NCBI GenBank assembly: GCA_018242585.1
Contig: JAFEBQ010000001.1
Coordinates: 1-40,955 of the forward strand
Source: Planctomycetota bacterium
GTDB taxonomy: Bacteria > Planctomycetota > Planctomycetia > Pirellulales > PNKZ01
Length of the DNA stretch: 40,955 nt
Direction: 5' to 3'
Positions 17,812 through 25,064 of this stretch are shown in pieces. The translations under genes and the position numbers were made by a program. Every line of letters starts with the position of its first letter. Position 1 is the stretch's first letter. Under the pieces are notes generated by a model. That model did not search any database. It was not told the DNA's origin and saw only the letters and a list, made by a program, of their open reading frames with translations.

Positions 17812-19223
17812 CAGGACGCCTCGTCTTCGGCGGGTGTCTTGTTCTGACCGCTCGCGGGCGCGCGGTGGGTCGCCTCCGGCACGGTTAGAAAGCCCCAGTC
17901 GAGCGCCTGGTCCTGCCGGTATTGCTTGTCCAGTTGCAGCGCCGTCAGTGCCTTGGCCATTTCATAGCCCAGGTAAAAGCTATGACTGGCGTCTAAGTTC
18001 GTCGCCCCCGTGGCCGAAAGCGCGGCAAACAGCTCGAACGGGTCGCGGCCCCTCAGGTGAAAGCCCGAGCCAATCAGGTGCAACGCGCCCCCTTCGGCAA
18101 AGATGCGGTAGTTGTTGTCGCGAATACCGGCGCGCAGTTGCTCTAGCCCCTCGGGTCCGAACTCGCGCACCTTGGTATCGCGCAGCATCACCAGCCGGGG
18201 TTCCAGCCGCTTGGGCAAGGTCTGGTGCGTGACCGCATGATGTACCAGCCGTCGAGCCAGGTCGCATTCCTTCACACTGGTCCGAGCCCAGTTAATCACC
18301 TCGGTCGTCAGGACGCTGCGAATGCCTAGCTCTTGGCAGAAGCCCAGCAGCAGGACATTCAACCCGGCGCTGTCGGCATCGGTCAGCTCGGTCAGATTGC
18401 CGATCCCCATCATGATTTCGGCATCGGGGTAGCGTCGCCGCGCCGCGAGATACCGCCCCAGACTGTGGGCAAAGCCAAAGCCGATCGGCTCCAAGATCGG
18501 GTCGATACGGAACTTCACACCGCGCTGGACGAGGAACTCGATCGTCTCGTCGAGCCCTTGCAGACTCTTGGGCTCGTCGGGCACGACGACCACTTCACAG
18601 CCCCACTCGGCCGCCACCTCGCGATTGCCGCTGTTCACGGAAAGGACCAGTTCAGCGCCGGCCGCGACGGCGCTGGCCGCCTCGGTCGGGTCCATCGTGT
18701 CGATCGAGACGCGATGGCCGGCGTCGCACAGCGCGCGCACCGTGTCGGCCACGCCGGTCCAGCCACCACCGGGATCGCAACCCAGGTCGATCAGATCGGC
18801 CCCGTCGCCGTGATAGCGCGCCGCCAAGTCTAGGATTTGTTCGCGCGCTAGCCGCGGCGCGTGATTGATCTCGGCCAGAATCGCAATGTCGAACGTCCCA
18901 TCTAGTTCGTCTTCGCGGCGGTCGCCAAAGAACTCGGGCAGATCGCGTAAATCTTTCGGGCCGCGGATCACCGGCTTGCCGGCCGATGTGACGATTGTCG
19001 CCAGGTCGCCAGCGCACAAGCCGGGCACGACCACGCGAGTGGCTTCTGGTGGCACATGCAGCCGGCGTGAAATCCAATCGGGAGTCATCAGGGCAGCCAC
19101 CGAAATCTTCAGCACGCTGATCGAATGGTCGAAGCCGGCGCGCTCGGAAAGTATCGCCAGCACCTTGCGCAGCGCCGGCTCGGCCAGTTTTCCCGTGACG
19201 AAATGAATGTGCTCGCGCGGCAT
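17811..19223 (-). CDS. DUF6513 / dihydropteroate-synthase-like protein (H4MPT pathway candidate)
   Basis: A 470-residue protein with an N-terminal DUF6513-like domain (about 1-125, from REHIHFVTGKLAEPAL) and a pterin-binding TIM-barrel region (about 130-400). The barrel shows GADLIDLGCDPGGGW, then RVSIDTMDP, ELVLSVNSGN, GFGFAHSLGRYLAARRRYPD and MMGIGNLTELTDADSAG, the order found in dihydropteroate synthase and related pterin enzymes. Proteins of this type are encoded near methanopterin genes in methylotrophs and planctomycetes, where they are thought to join a pterin to the ribosyl-aminobenzene product; that reaction is inferred, not shown. It lies 24 bases after the SDR gene and overlaps pabB by one base. 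A disordered tail closes the protein. Confidence 0.82.
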   Translation of the reverse strand: MPREHIHFVTGKLAEPALRKVLAILSERAGFDHSISVLKISVAALMTPDWISRRLHVPPEATRVVVPGLCAGDLATIVTSAGKPVIRGPKDLRDLPEFFGDRREDELDGTFDIAILAEINHAPRLAREQILDLAARYHGDGADLIDLGCDPGGGWTGVADTVRALCDAGHRVSIDTMDPTEAASAVAAGAELVLSVNSGNREVAAEWGCEVVVVPDEPKSLQGLDETIEFLVQRGVKFRIDPILEPIGFGFAHSLGRYLAARRRYPDAEIMMGIGNLTELTDADSAGLNVLLLGFCQELGIRSVLTTEVINWARTSVKECDLARRLVHHAVTHQTLPKRLEPRLVMLRDTKVREFGPEGLEQLRAGIRDNNYRIFAEGGALHLIGSGFHLRGRDPFELFAALSATGATNLDASHSFYLGYEMAKALTALQLDKQYRQDQALDWGFLTVPEATHRAPASGQNKTPAEDEAS

Positions 19224-19247
19224 GGCAACCAGTTCATTGCGACGACT

Positions 19248-20030
19248 TCATTGCTGTGGCGATCCAAAGCGAAAGCCGCCGTTGACGTTGAGCGTTTGCC
19301 CGGTGATGAACGCGGCCGCCGGAGAGGCCAGGAACCGAGTCGCGCGGGCCACGTCGTCGGGTTGGCCCCAGCGTTCGAGCAAGCATTCCTTCCGGGCGCG
19401 GTTCTGCCAGTCGCTCGACGCGCCGTGCCCCCACTCCGTTTGTATCCAGCCCGGCGCGACGCAGTTCACGCGCACCTGCGGCGCTAGCGCTTGGGCCAGG
19501 CTGCGCGTGGCGGCCATGACGGCCCCTTTGACGGCCGCAAAGATCTGGCCGCTGTCACCGGTCATTCCTTGCTCGGCCTGGTCCCAGCCGGTGTTGATGA
19601 TCACGCCGTGCCCTTGCGAGCTCATCCGCCCGCCAATGTCGCGCGACAGCCGCAACGTGGCAACCACGTCGACCTGCCACAGGGACGCGATCTTCTGCTC
19701 GAAGCTCCAGCGCGCCGCCTCGCCGGTCAGCACGTCAACGCCGGCGTTATTGACCCAGACGTCGACGCGGCCGCGCCAGGCCCAAGCCTCGGCGACTAGC
19801 CGGTCTTGTTCAGCCGGGTCGCCGAGGTCGGCCAAAAGTGCTTTGACTTGCACGCCTCGACCGCGTAGCTCGGCAGCCAAGGTGTCGAGCGCCGACTGCG
19901 AACGCCGGGCGTGAATAATCAGGTCCGCTCCGGCCGACGCCAATTCCAGCGCGGTGGCGCGGCCGATGCCGCTGGACGCTCCGGTGACGACGGCCGTCTG
20001 GCCAGCGAGTTCGTGGGTGGGCGTCGTCAT
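19248..20030 (-). CDS. Short-chain dehydrogenase/reductase family protein with degenerate active site
   Basis: A 260-residue Rossmann protein and first gene of the H4MPT operon. The cofactor motif TGASSGIG (16-23), the NNAG motif (94-97) and the C-terminal VNCVAPGWIQTEWG and ITGQTLNVNGG blocks are intact. The usual catalytic set is not: the Asn of the fourth helix reads Asp121, the Ser strand reads INTGWD (146-150), and the Tyr of YxxxK is Phe164 (FAAVK), leaving Lys168. Pteridine-reductase SDRs use an Asp in the Ser region with the Tyr, and Asp150 falls near that place, so a pterin-reducing or pterin-binding role is possible. This is my inference; a plain 3-oxoacyl-ACP reductase is unlikely given the missing Tyr. 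ATG 20030 has no clear ribosome site. Confidence 0.8.
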   Translation of the reverse strand: MTTPTHELAGQTAVVTGASSGIGRATALELASAGADLIIHARRSQSALDTLAAELRGRGVQVKALLADLGDPAEQDRLVAEAWAWRGRVDVWVNNAGVDVLTGEAARWSFEQKIASLWQVDVVATLRLSRDIGGRMSSQGHGVIINTGWDQAEQGMTGDSGQIFAAVKGAVMAATRSLAQALAPQVRVNCVAPGWIQTEWGHGASSDWQNRARKECLLERWGQPDDVARATRFLASPAAAFITGQTLNVNGGFRFGSPQQ

Positions 20031-20081
20031 GTGCGGTGAGAGATTAAGGCGGGAACCAGGGCAAAGATTGCGTTATAGACA

Positions 20082-20110
20082 GTTATACACAGACGGCGAG
20101 CGAGAGTCTT
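20082..20110 (-). promoter_or_regulatory. Candidate sigma70-type promoter for the H4MPT operon
   Basis: On the minus strand AAGACT (20110-20105) and TATAAC (20087-20082) are separated by 17 bases, giving three and five matches to consensus. A second TATAAC is at 20077-20072. The leader to ATG 20030 would be about 45 bases. Confidence 0.3.
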
Positions 20111-20171
20111 GGCCCCAGAAAAGGCCGCAACTGGCCTGTGAATCGACCGCCGACGCGGGCTTGTACTGCTG

Positions 20172-20200
20172 CTGACTCGACGGACGCCAAGAGATATGAT
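20172..20200 (+). promoter_or_regulatory. Candidate sigma70-type promoter for the acyltransferase-like gene
   Basis: CTGACT (20172-20177) and TATGAT (20195-20200) are 17 bases apart, with four and five matches to consensus. The predicted leader to ATG 20242 is about 35 bases. Confidence 0.4.
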
Positions 20201-20241
20201 TACTCGGCCCTTTTCTTGTTCCGCCGTTGTGTGCCGCGCTC

Positions 20242-21390
20242 ATGGCGATTGTCGACCTCAAATCCCGGCTGCTGACCACCACGGTGGCCTTTCGCGGCTA
20301 CAACACCACGAATCTGGGGCGCAGCGCCGAGTGCCTGGCGCATCCGCTATACGGTCCAATCGTCGCGCGCTGGCTGAAAGAAGCTTCGGAGCATGTCGCG
20401 GAAGCGACGAGCCAAAAGGTCGATCTGGTCGAGCGCGTCCGCGCCGGTCGCGAAAGCACCATCGAAAGCTTCGCCGAGGACATCGGCCTGATCATGGGCA
20501 TGGAACTGGCCCAGTTGGAAATTCTGCGCACCTGTTTCGGCGTCGAATATGAACGGGTTCGTTCCTCGTTCGGCTATAGCTTGGGCGAGATCACGGCGCT
20601 GGTAGCGAGCGGGGTTTACGACCTGGGCTCCGTGCTGCGGCCGTTGGCGGCGCTGGCCGGAGATTGTGCCGAGTTGTCGCATGATGTGACGATGGGGGTC
20701 GTCTTTTCGCGCGGGCCAGCCCTCGATTTCGAGGGTGTCGATCGGCTCTGCCTGCAAATCACAACCGAAGCCAAAGGGGTGATCGCGGTCTCGTCGCGAC
20801 TGGGGCCGAACGCGGCCTTGGTGTTGGGCCAGGGAACGACCGTCGATCGGTTCAAAGATCGAGTCAGCGAGGAGTTGAGCGCCCCGGTTCATGTGCGCAA
20901 GAACAGCGGACGCTGGCCGCCGCTGCATACACCGCTATTGTGGCAAAAGAACGTGCCGAACCGCGCTGGCCTGCTGATGCAAAACATGCCCGGCGGGTTC
21001 AAGACCCCGCGTCCCACGATCGTGTCGCTGGTCACGGGCAAGGCCAGCTACAACGACTACAACAGTCGCGAGCTGATGATGCGTTGGCTCGACCACCCGC
21101 TGTTTTTGTGGGATGCGATTTATGAGTTGCTGTCCGGCGGTGTCGAAGTGGTGATTCACGTCGGGCCGGGACCGAACCTGGTGCCAGCCACGTTCAAGCG
21201 CTTGGCCGACAACGTCCGCGGGCAATTTGGCGCCACGCGGTTCAGCGAATTGGAACTGCAAGCGCTCGGCGGCATGGCACGCCGGCCGTGGCTGCAACGT
21301 GTGCTGCCCGCGCGCGTGGCTTTGCTGCGCGCACCATTCGTGCAGCACGTGGTGCTGGAGGATTGGCTGCTCGAGATGAAGCCGGCGTGA
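20242..21390 (+). CDS. Stand-alone FabD-like acyltransferase domain protein
   Basis: A 382-residue protein with the malonyl/acyl-CoA:ACP transacylase fold. The nucleophile elbow is FGYSLGEITAL (Ser113), the catalytic His is in PPLHTPLL (His229), and HVGPGPNLVPATFKRL (306-321) matches the conserved GPG end block. The N-terminal strand reads VAFRGYNTTNLGRS where FabD has the GQGSQ motif, and the helix that in FabD carries the malonate-holding Arg (RG.xM) reads LAGDCAELSHDV, so the substrate may not be malonyl-CoA. No acyl carrier or ketosynthase gene is adjacent. A TTG 15 bases upstream (20227) is an alternative start. The gene is divergent from the H4MPT operon and converges on the PQQ-propeller gene. 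The fold call is firm; the substrate is unknown. Confidence 0.8.
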   Translation: MAIVDLKSRLLTTTVAFRGYNTTNLGRSAECLAHPLYGPIVARWLKEASEHVAEATSQKVDLVERVRAGRESTIESFAEDIGLIMGMELAQLEILRTCFGVEYERVRSSFGYSLGEITALVASGVYDLGSVLRPLAALAGDCAELSHDVTMGVVFSRGPALDFEGVDRLCLQITTEAKGVIAVSSRLGPNAALVLGQGTTVDRFKDRVSEELSAPVHVRKNSGRWPPLHTPLLWQKNVPNRAGLLMQNMPGGFKTPRPTIVSLVTGKASYNDYNSRELMMRWLDHPLFLWDAIYELLSGGVEVVIHVGPGPNLVPATFKRLADNVRGQFGATRFSELELQALGGMARRPWLQRVLPARVALLRAPFVQHVVLEDWLLEMKPA

Positions 21391-21398
21391 GGGGGGAA

Positions 21399-21466
21399 AG
21401 TTGCTGGTTGCTAGTTGCGTGTTGCTAGAGAAAACCTCTTGCAACTAGCCGCTAACGACTTGCAAC
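21399..21466. repeat. Imperfect palindrome of GTTGC / GCAAC units between convergent genes
   Basis: Tandem GTTGCTGGTTGCTAGTTGC on the left faces GCAACTAGCCGCTAACG and CTTGCAAC on the right, so the region can fold into a long imperfect stem. It includes the last codons and TAG of the PQQ-propeller gene and lies just after the acyltransferase stop. It may end both transcripts, but no U-run is present. Confidence 0.5.
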
Positions 21467-23050
21467 TTCTTCCGGCAATTCATAGCACGCCGCTTCTTGG
21501 TCGTTGCGAACCAGTAAGTACCTGCCGGCCAAGACCGGCTGGTTCCAGGTCTTGTCATGCAGGGCCTGAAAGCGGGTCAGTTCCGTTGCCTTCTCAGGCG
21601 TGGCGTCCACCAGCACGATCTCGCCGTCTTCCGATTGCACCAAGAGCAAACCATCGACGCCTAGTACCTGGCCGTGGCCGTAACGGCCCGAGCGCCATTT
21701 CGCTTTGCCGTTGCCCAGGTCCAAACAGACGAGTGTCTTGCCATCGTCCAGGCCATAGGCAAAGCCGTCGCGAACGATGATATTCGTGAACTTGGGCTTG
21801 AGCTGCTTGCTTTGCCAAAGCTGTTCCGTGCTCCATTCATTGCGCACGTGGAGCACCTTTAACAGTTTGCAGCCGACGCCATAGCCGGCGCCGACCCACA
21901 GTTCCTGGGCGTTGATCGGCACCGGCTGCGGCACCTTGGGCATGGCCCCTTCCCAGCGGTAGTGCCACAACAACTTGCCGGTCAGCAGGTCGTGCGCGTC
22001 GACACTCTCGGCATTGACGATCACCACTTGCCGCGTGCCGTCAAACGTGGCCAGCGCCGGCGAGTCATAAGCCGAGGCCGCCCCGCCGGCCGACCAGCGC
22101 AGGTCGCCGGTTGCCGCGTCGTACGCCTCGAGCGAATTGAACGGGTGGACGCCGCGACTAATGATCACCAGATCGTCGACCACGAGGGGCGAGCAGCTTT
22201 TGCCCCACTCGGGAAAGAGCTTCTTCTGCTCTTCGATGCTTTCGTCGTAGAGCGATTTGCTCCATACCGGCTGGCCCGTCGCGCCGTCCAGACAGTTCAA
22301 CCGCCCCAGCGCGCCAAAGGTATAGACCCGACCGTTGCGAATCGTGGGGGTCGAACGGGGGCCCTTGCCGCCAACGACCGATTCGAACGAGTGCGGGTCA
22401 ACATGAGTCCAGCAGACTCGGCCAGTGGTTTTCTGGTAACAGACGACCCATTCTTCAATTTGAGCGCCTTCGCCGTGTTGTTCCATCGTGACGGCATAGT
22501 CGCCGACCACGGCAAACGAGCCCCAACCCAGGCCGACCGTCGCGCGCCAGAGTTCTTTCGGCGGCTGGGCCGTCCAATCGCGCGCCAGGTTCGCGCCGGT
22601 CACTTGAAGATTGTCGTTTGGCCCCAAGAACTGCGGCCAATCGGCCGAAGTGGTCTTGGTCAGATCGACGGCAATGGGCGTTTTCTCGTCGGGCTTGGCA
22701 CGCGGCGGGGCGGGAGGGGCCGGCCGAGCCTTGAACCGCCAGGCAAAGACGGGACTGTTGTCGCCACGGCAGCCTTCGAGTTTCACCGTGCTGAACAGCA
22801 CCACCAGTAACACAACCGCCGCCAGGCCCAGGCCGCGCCGCGTCGAGGCTGACAACGGCGAAAAGAAGATCAACCAGGCGGCCACCCAGGCCATGGTGAG
22901 CCAAATCGAAATCAGCGTGGCCAGGGTCTGGGGAGCGCTGTCGTCCTGGAAGGCGATGTAACAACCCGTGGCCAGACAGACGCCGAAGGCCACAATGGCA
23001 AACAAGGGCCACCAGCGACGCGGACGCGGCGATTGGATTGATGCAGGCAT
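21452..23050 (-). CDS. Membrane-anchored PQQ-type (BamB-like) beta-propeller protein
   Basis: A 532-residue protein. Three hydrophobic helices (about 13-31, 42-64 and 75-90) form an N-terminal membrane part, then a Pro-rich linker and an outer propeller domain from about residue 130 (ADWPQFLGPNDN). The blades have the WRATVGLGWGSFAVVGD, TTGRVCWTH, LDGATGQPVWS, YDAATGDLRWS, LLTGKLLWHY and LGNGKAKWRSG motifs of PQQ-like repeat proteins. Many planctomycetes use such proteins as surface scaffolds; no catalytic calcium/PQQ residues are evident, so dehydrogenase activity is unlikely. ATG 23050 is chosen as the first Met before the first helix; its ribosome site is weak. It is divergent from the hydrolase gene. 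Confidence 0.85.
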   Translation of the reverse strand: MPASIQSPRPRRWWPLFAIVAFGVCLATGCYIAFQDDSAPQTLATLISIWLTMAWVAAWLIFFSPLSASTRRGLGLAAVVLLVVLFSTVKLEGCRGDNSPVFAWRFKARPAPPAPPRAKPDEKTPIAVDLTKTTSADWPQFLGPNDNLQVTGANLARDWTAQPPKELWRATVGLGWGSFAVVGDYAVTMEQHGEGAQIEEWVVCYQKTTGRVCWTHVDPHSFESVVGGKGPRSTPTIRNGRVYTFGALGRLNCLDGATGQPVWSKSLYDESIEEQKKLFPEWGKSCSPLVVDDLVIISRGVHPFNSLEAYDAATGDLRWSAGGAASAYDSPALATFDGTRQVVIVNAESVDAHDLLTGKLLWHYRWEGAMPKVPQPVPINAQELWVGAGYGVGCKLLKVLHVRNEWSTEQLWQSKQLKPKFTNIIVRDGFAYGLDDGKTLVCLDLGNGKAKWRSGRYGHGQVLGVDGLLLVQSEDGEIVLVDATPEKATELTRFQALHDKTWNQPVLAGRYLLVRNDQEAACYELPEEVASR

Positions 23051-23118
23051 GAGGGCTGGTCACTGAGACGCGAGTGCGGATGAGACCTCGGGGGATGATT
23101 CCTCGAAGCTAGCCGAGA

Positions 23119-23146
23119 GTATAGCGAATTGGGCCTGATTGCGGAC
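23119..23146 (-). promoter_or_regulatory. Weak candidate promoter for the PQQ-propeller gene
   Basis: On the minus strand TCCGCA (23146-23141) and TATACT (23124-23119) are 16 bases apart. The -10 matches five of six; the -35 only three. The leader would be about 60 bases. Confidence 0.25.
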
Positions 23147-23271
23147 CCTGCTGGCGCGCCGCGAAGGGTCGAGCTGTGATTGACGCTCGGCGGGCGATCA
23201 TCTATCGTCCTGCCCCCAATCTTAGCGGGTTCCCGGTTCGGGCCAACGTGCGCTTTTTCCAGTGTGCGGAC

Positions 23272-24198
23272 ATGCGGGCAGTCTTCACCAACCTCTTGCT
23301 GGTTAGTCTGCTGCTGGCCGCCCAGTCGGGCTGTCGTGTGCGCGGCGGGCCGGTGCAAGGACCGCTCGGTGCGATGGAAGAATACATGGTCTTCCATCCG
23401 GTTCCGTACGTGCCCGAAGCCTACGAGCCGATGGACGCACAGCTTAAAGACGCCTGGGCCGCCGCGGTTAGCGCCACCGAGGGGATCGAAGAGTTAGCCG
23501 CGCGGCGCGTACCGATGGAAGACGCCTGGTTCGAGTCGGCCGACGGCACCGCGCTGCACGGCTGGCTGGCCCGGTGCGCCGAGCCGCGGGCCGTGGTCCT
23601 CTATTGTCATGGCAACGCGGGGAACATCAGTTACCTGCGGTCGATGCTCGAAGACCTGACGCTGAATCATCAATTGACGGTGTTGGCGTTCGACTACCGC
23701 GGCTATGGGCGGAGCGAAGGGATTCCCAACGAACAAGGGATTCTCGACGACGCGCGAGCCGCAAGGGCCTGGCTGGCCGAGCACGCGGGTATAGGCGAGC
23801 GCGAGATCGTTCTGATGGGGCGCTCGCTGGGGGGCGGCGTGGCGGTTGACCTGGCCGCCAAGGACGGCGCGCGGGGCTTGATCCTGGAGAGCACCTTCAC
23901 GTCCATGCCCGAGGTCGCGGCCGAGCACGTCAAAGTGCTGCCGCTGCGAAGCGTGATGCGCACACGGCTGAACTCGCTGGCCAAGATCGCCGATTACCAC
24001 GGCCCGTTGTTGCAAAGCCACGGCGACGCCGACCGATTGATTCCCTATGCGATGGGTCGTAAGTTACACGAGGCCGCGCCCGGGCCGAAGCGATTCGTGA
24101 CCATCACTGGCGGCGATCATAACGACGCGCAGAGCACAGAGTATTTCCAGGCGCTCGACGAGTTCATCGCGTCACTGCCACCGCCGTCGGGGCGCTAG
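23272..24198 (+). CDS. Lipoprotein alpha/beta hydrolase
   Basis: A 308-residue serine hydrolase fold protein with a lipoprotein leader: hydrophobic LLLVSLLLAAQSGC with the lipid-acceptor Cys21. The nucleophile is Ser185 in GRSLGG, the acid is Asp254 (HGDADRLIP) and the base is His283 (GGDHND). The oxyanion region is CHGNAGN and the strand after it AFDYRGYGRSEG, which place it in the BEM46/esterase-like group. The likely role is ester or amide cleavage in the periplasm; the substrate is unknown. ATG 23272 is chosen because the leader starts there; a longer frame to 23176 has no support. It is divergent from the PQQ-propeller gene and converges on the oxidase cluster. Confidence 0.85.
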   Translation: MRAVFTNLLLVSLLLAAQSGCRVRGGPVQGPLGAMEEYMVFHPVPYVPEAYEPMDAQLKDAWAAAVSATEGIEELAARRVPMEDAWFESADGTALHGWLARCAEPRAVVLYCHGNAGNISYLRSMLEDLTLNHQLTVLAFDYRGYGRSEGIPNEQGILDDARAARAWLAEHAGIGEREIVLMGRSLGGGVAVDLAAKDGARGLILESTFTSMPEVAAEHVKVLPLRSVMRTRLNSLAKIADYHGPLLQSHGDADRLIPYAMGRKLHEAAPGPKRFVTITGGDHNDAQSTEYFQALDEFIASLPPPSGR

Positions 24199-24208
24199 AA
24201 GGTCGTCC

Positions 24209-24260
24209 AGTGATTCCGTTGCGCGCATGCCTATGGCATTGCGGCTAAACGTGAATCACT
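24209..24260. repeat. Palindrome at the convergent end of the oxidase cluster
   Basis: AGTGATTC with GCGCGCATGCC on the left faces GGCATTGCGG and GTGAATCACT on the right, with small bulges and a three-base loop (TAT). The stop of the CPGC gene lies inside the right arm and the hydrolase stop is 10 bases to the left. It may separate the two transcription units; a U-run is lacking. Confidence 0.55.
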
Positions 24261-24534
24261 CAAGCCCCGGAATGACTTGAATCGGGGCCACCGCCGCCAC
24301 GGCCCGCGCTTTGCGGACCTGGAAGTACATATACGTCACGAACGACGCCAACAGCGTGAAGGGCATGGCCATCATGAACAGAATGCTGTACATGTAGCCC
24401 GAGACGACGTCCCCTTGGCCGTTGTTCCCTTCGATCGCTTCCTTGCACCCTGGGCAGGCCCAAACGTCGGTCGCCACCGCCAGGATGGCCAGCGCCACGA
24501 TCCACATCAGCCACGAGCGCTTCGTGAGGTTCAT
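24256..24534 (-). CDS. 92-residue membrane protein with CPGC motif (end of oxidase operon, unknown function)
   Basis: An N-terminal hydrophobic helix (about 8-26, WLMWIVALAILAVATDVWA) ends in CPGC (27-30), followed by a short polar loop with GNNGQGD and a second helix (about 47-70, YMYSILFMMAMPFTLLASFV) and a short basic tail. The pair of Cys lies where a signal or anchor helix would emerge on the outer face, next to a Met-rich helix, as expected for a copper-handling or redox protein. I do not recognise a named family. It is the last gene of the respiratory cluster, 47 bases after the DUF420 gene, so an assembly role for the oxidase is a reasonable guess. Coding is supported by context and composition. 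Confidence 0.75.
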   Translation of the reverse strand: MNLTKRSWLMWIVALAILAVATDVWACPGCKEAIEGNNGQGDVVSGYMYSILFMMAMPFTLLASFVTYMYFQVRKARAVAAVAPIQVIPGLE

Positions 24535-24581
24535 CGTTCAAACCCATGCGAATCAGAGAATGAAATGCCAGCCGGAGAACG

Positions 24582-25064
24582 TCACGGCATTATAGCGGGC
24601 AGATCGGTCGACGGCCAGAAATGATAGAGGGCCAGGTAAATCAGCACGCCGGTGACCGACACATACAGCCAAATCGGCCAGGCCCAAGCCACCACGCGGC
24701 GGTGCGTGTCGAGCCGATTCTTCAAACCCAGGTAAATCGCCCAAATCACCAGCGGCGGCACCGCGATCGCTAGCAGAATGTGCGAGAACAGCATGGCGTA
24801 GTAGCCATACTTGATTACCGGCACATCATACGTGAAACGCACATGCCCGGCGTGGCGGTGGTAATACAGATAGCAACCAAGAAAGACCGCGCTGACCGCG
24901 AAGGCCGACAGCATGCTGCGGCGATGGGCGTCGACGCGGCCGCGGCGGATGGCGAACCAGCCGAACAGCAACAGCGCCGTCGACAGGGCATTGAGTCCGG
25001 CGTTCACCGCCGGCAATTGATAGACCGACAAGCCGACGAGCGTGAACCAGCCGGCGTCGATCAC
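24582..25064 (-). CDS. DUF420 family membrane protein (oxidase assembly candidate)
   Basis: A 160-residue protein with about four membrane helices. It shows the DUF420 marks LPAVNAGLNALSTALLLFGW, IRRGRVDAHRRSML, FLGCYLYYHR and HILLAIAVPPLVI, with LKNRLDTHRRVVAWAWPIWLYVSVTGVLIY at the end. DUF420 proteins, which include CtaM-like factors of Bacillus, are needed for some heme-copper oxidases; here the neighbours are SCO and cox genes, which fits. The conserved His residues (in HRR, YYHRH, SHI and HRR) could bind heme or copper. The start is GTG at 25064, which overlaps the SCO stop by four bases (GTGA), so translation is probably coupled. Confidence 0.88.
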   Translation of the reverse strand: MIDAGWFTLVGLSVYQLPAVNAGLNALSTALLLFGWFAIRRGRVDAHRRSMLSAFAVSAVFLGCYLYYHRHAGHVRFTYDVPVIKYGYYAMLFSHILLAIAVPPLVIWAIYLGLKNRLDTHRRVVAWAWPIWLYVSVTGVLIYLALYHFWPSTDLPAIMP

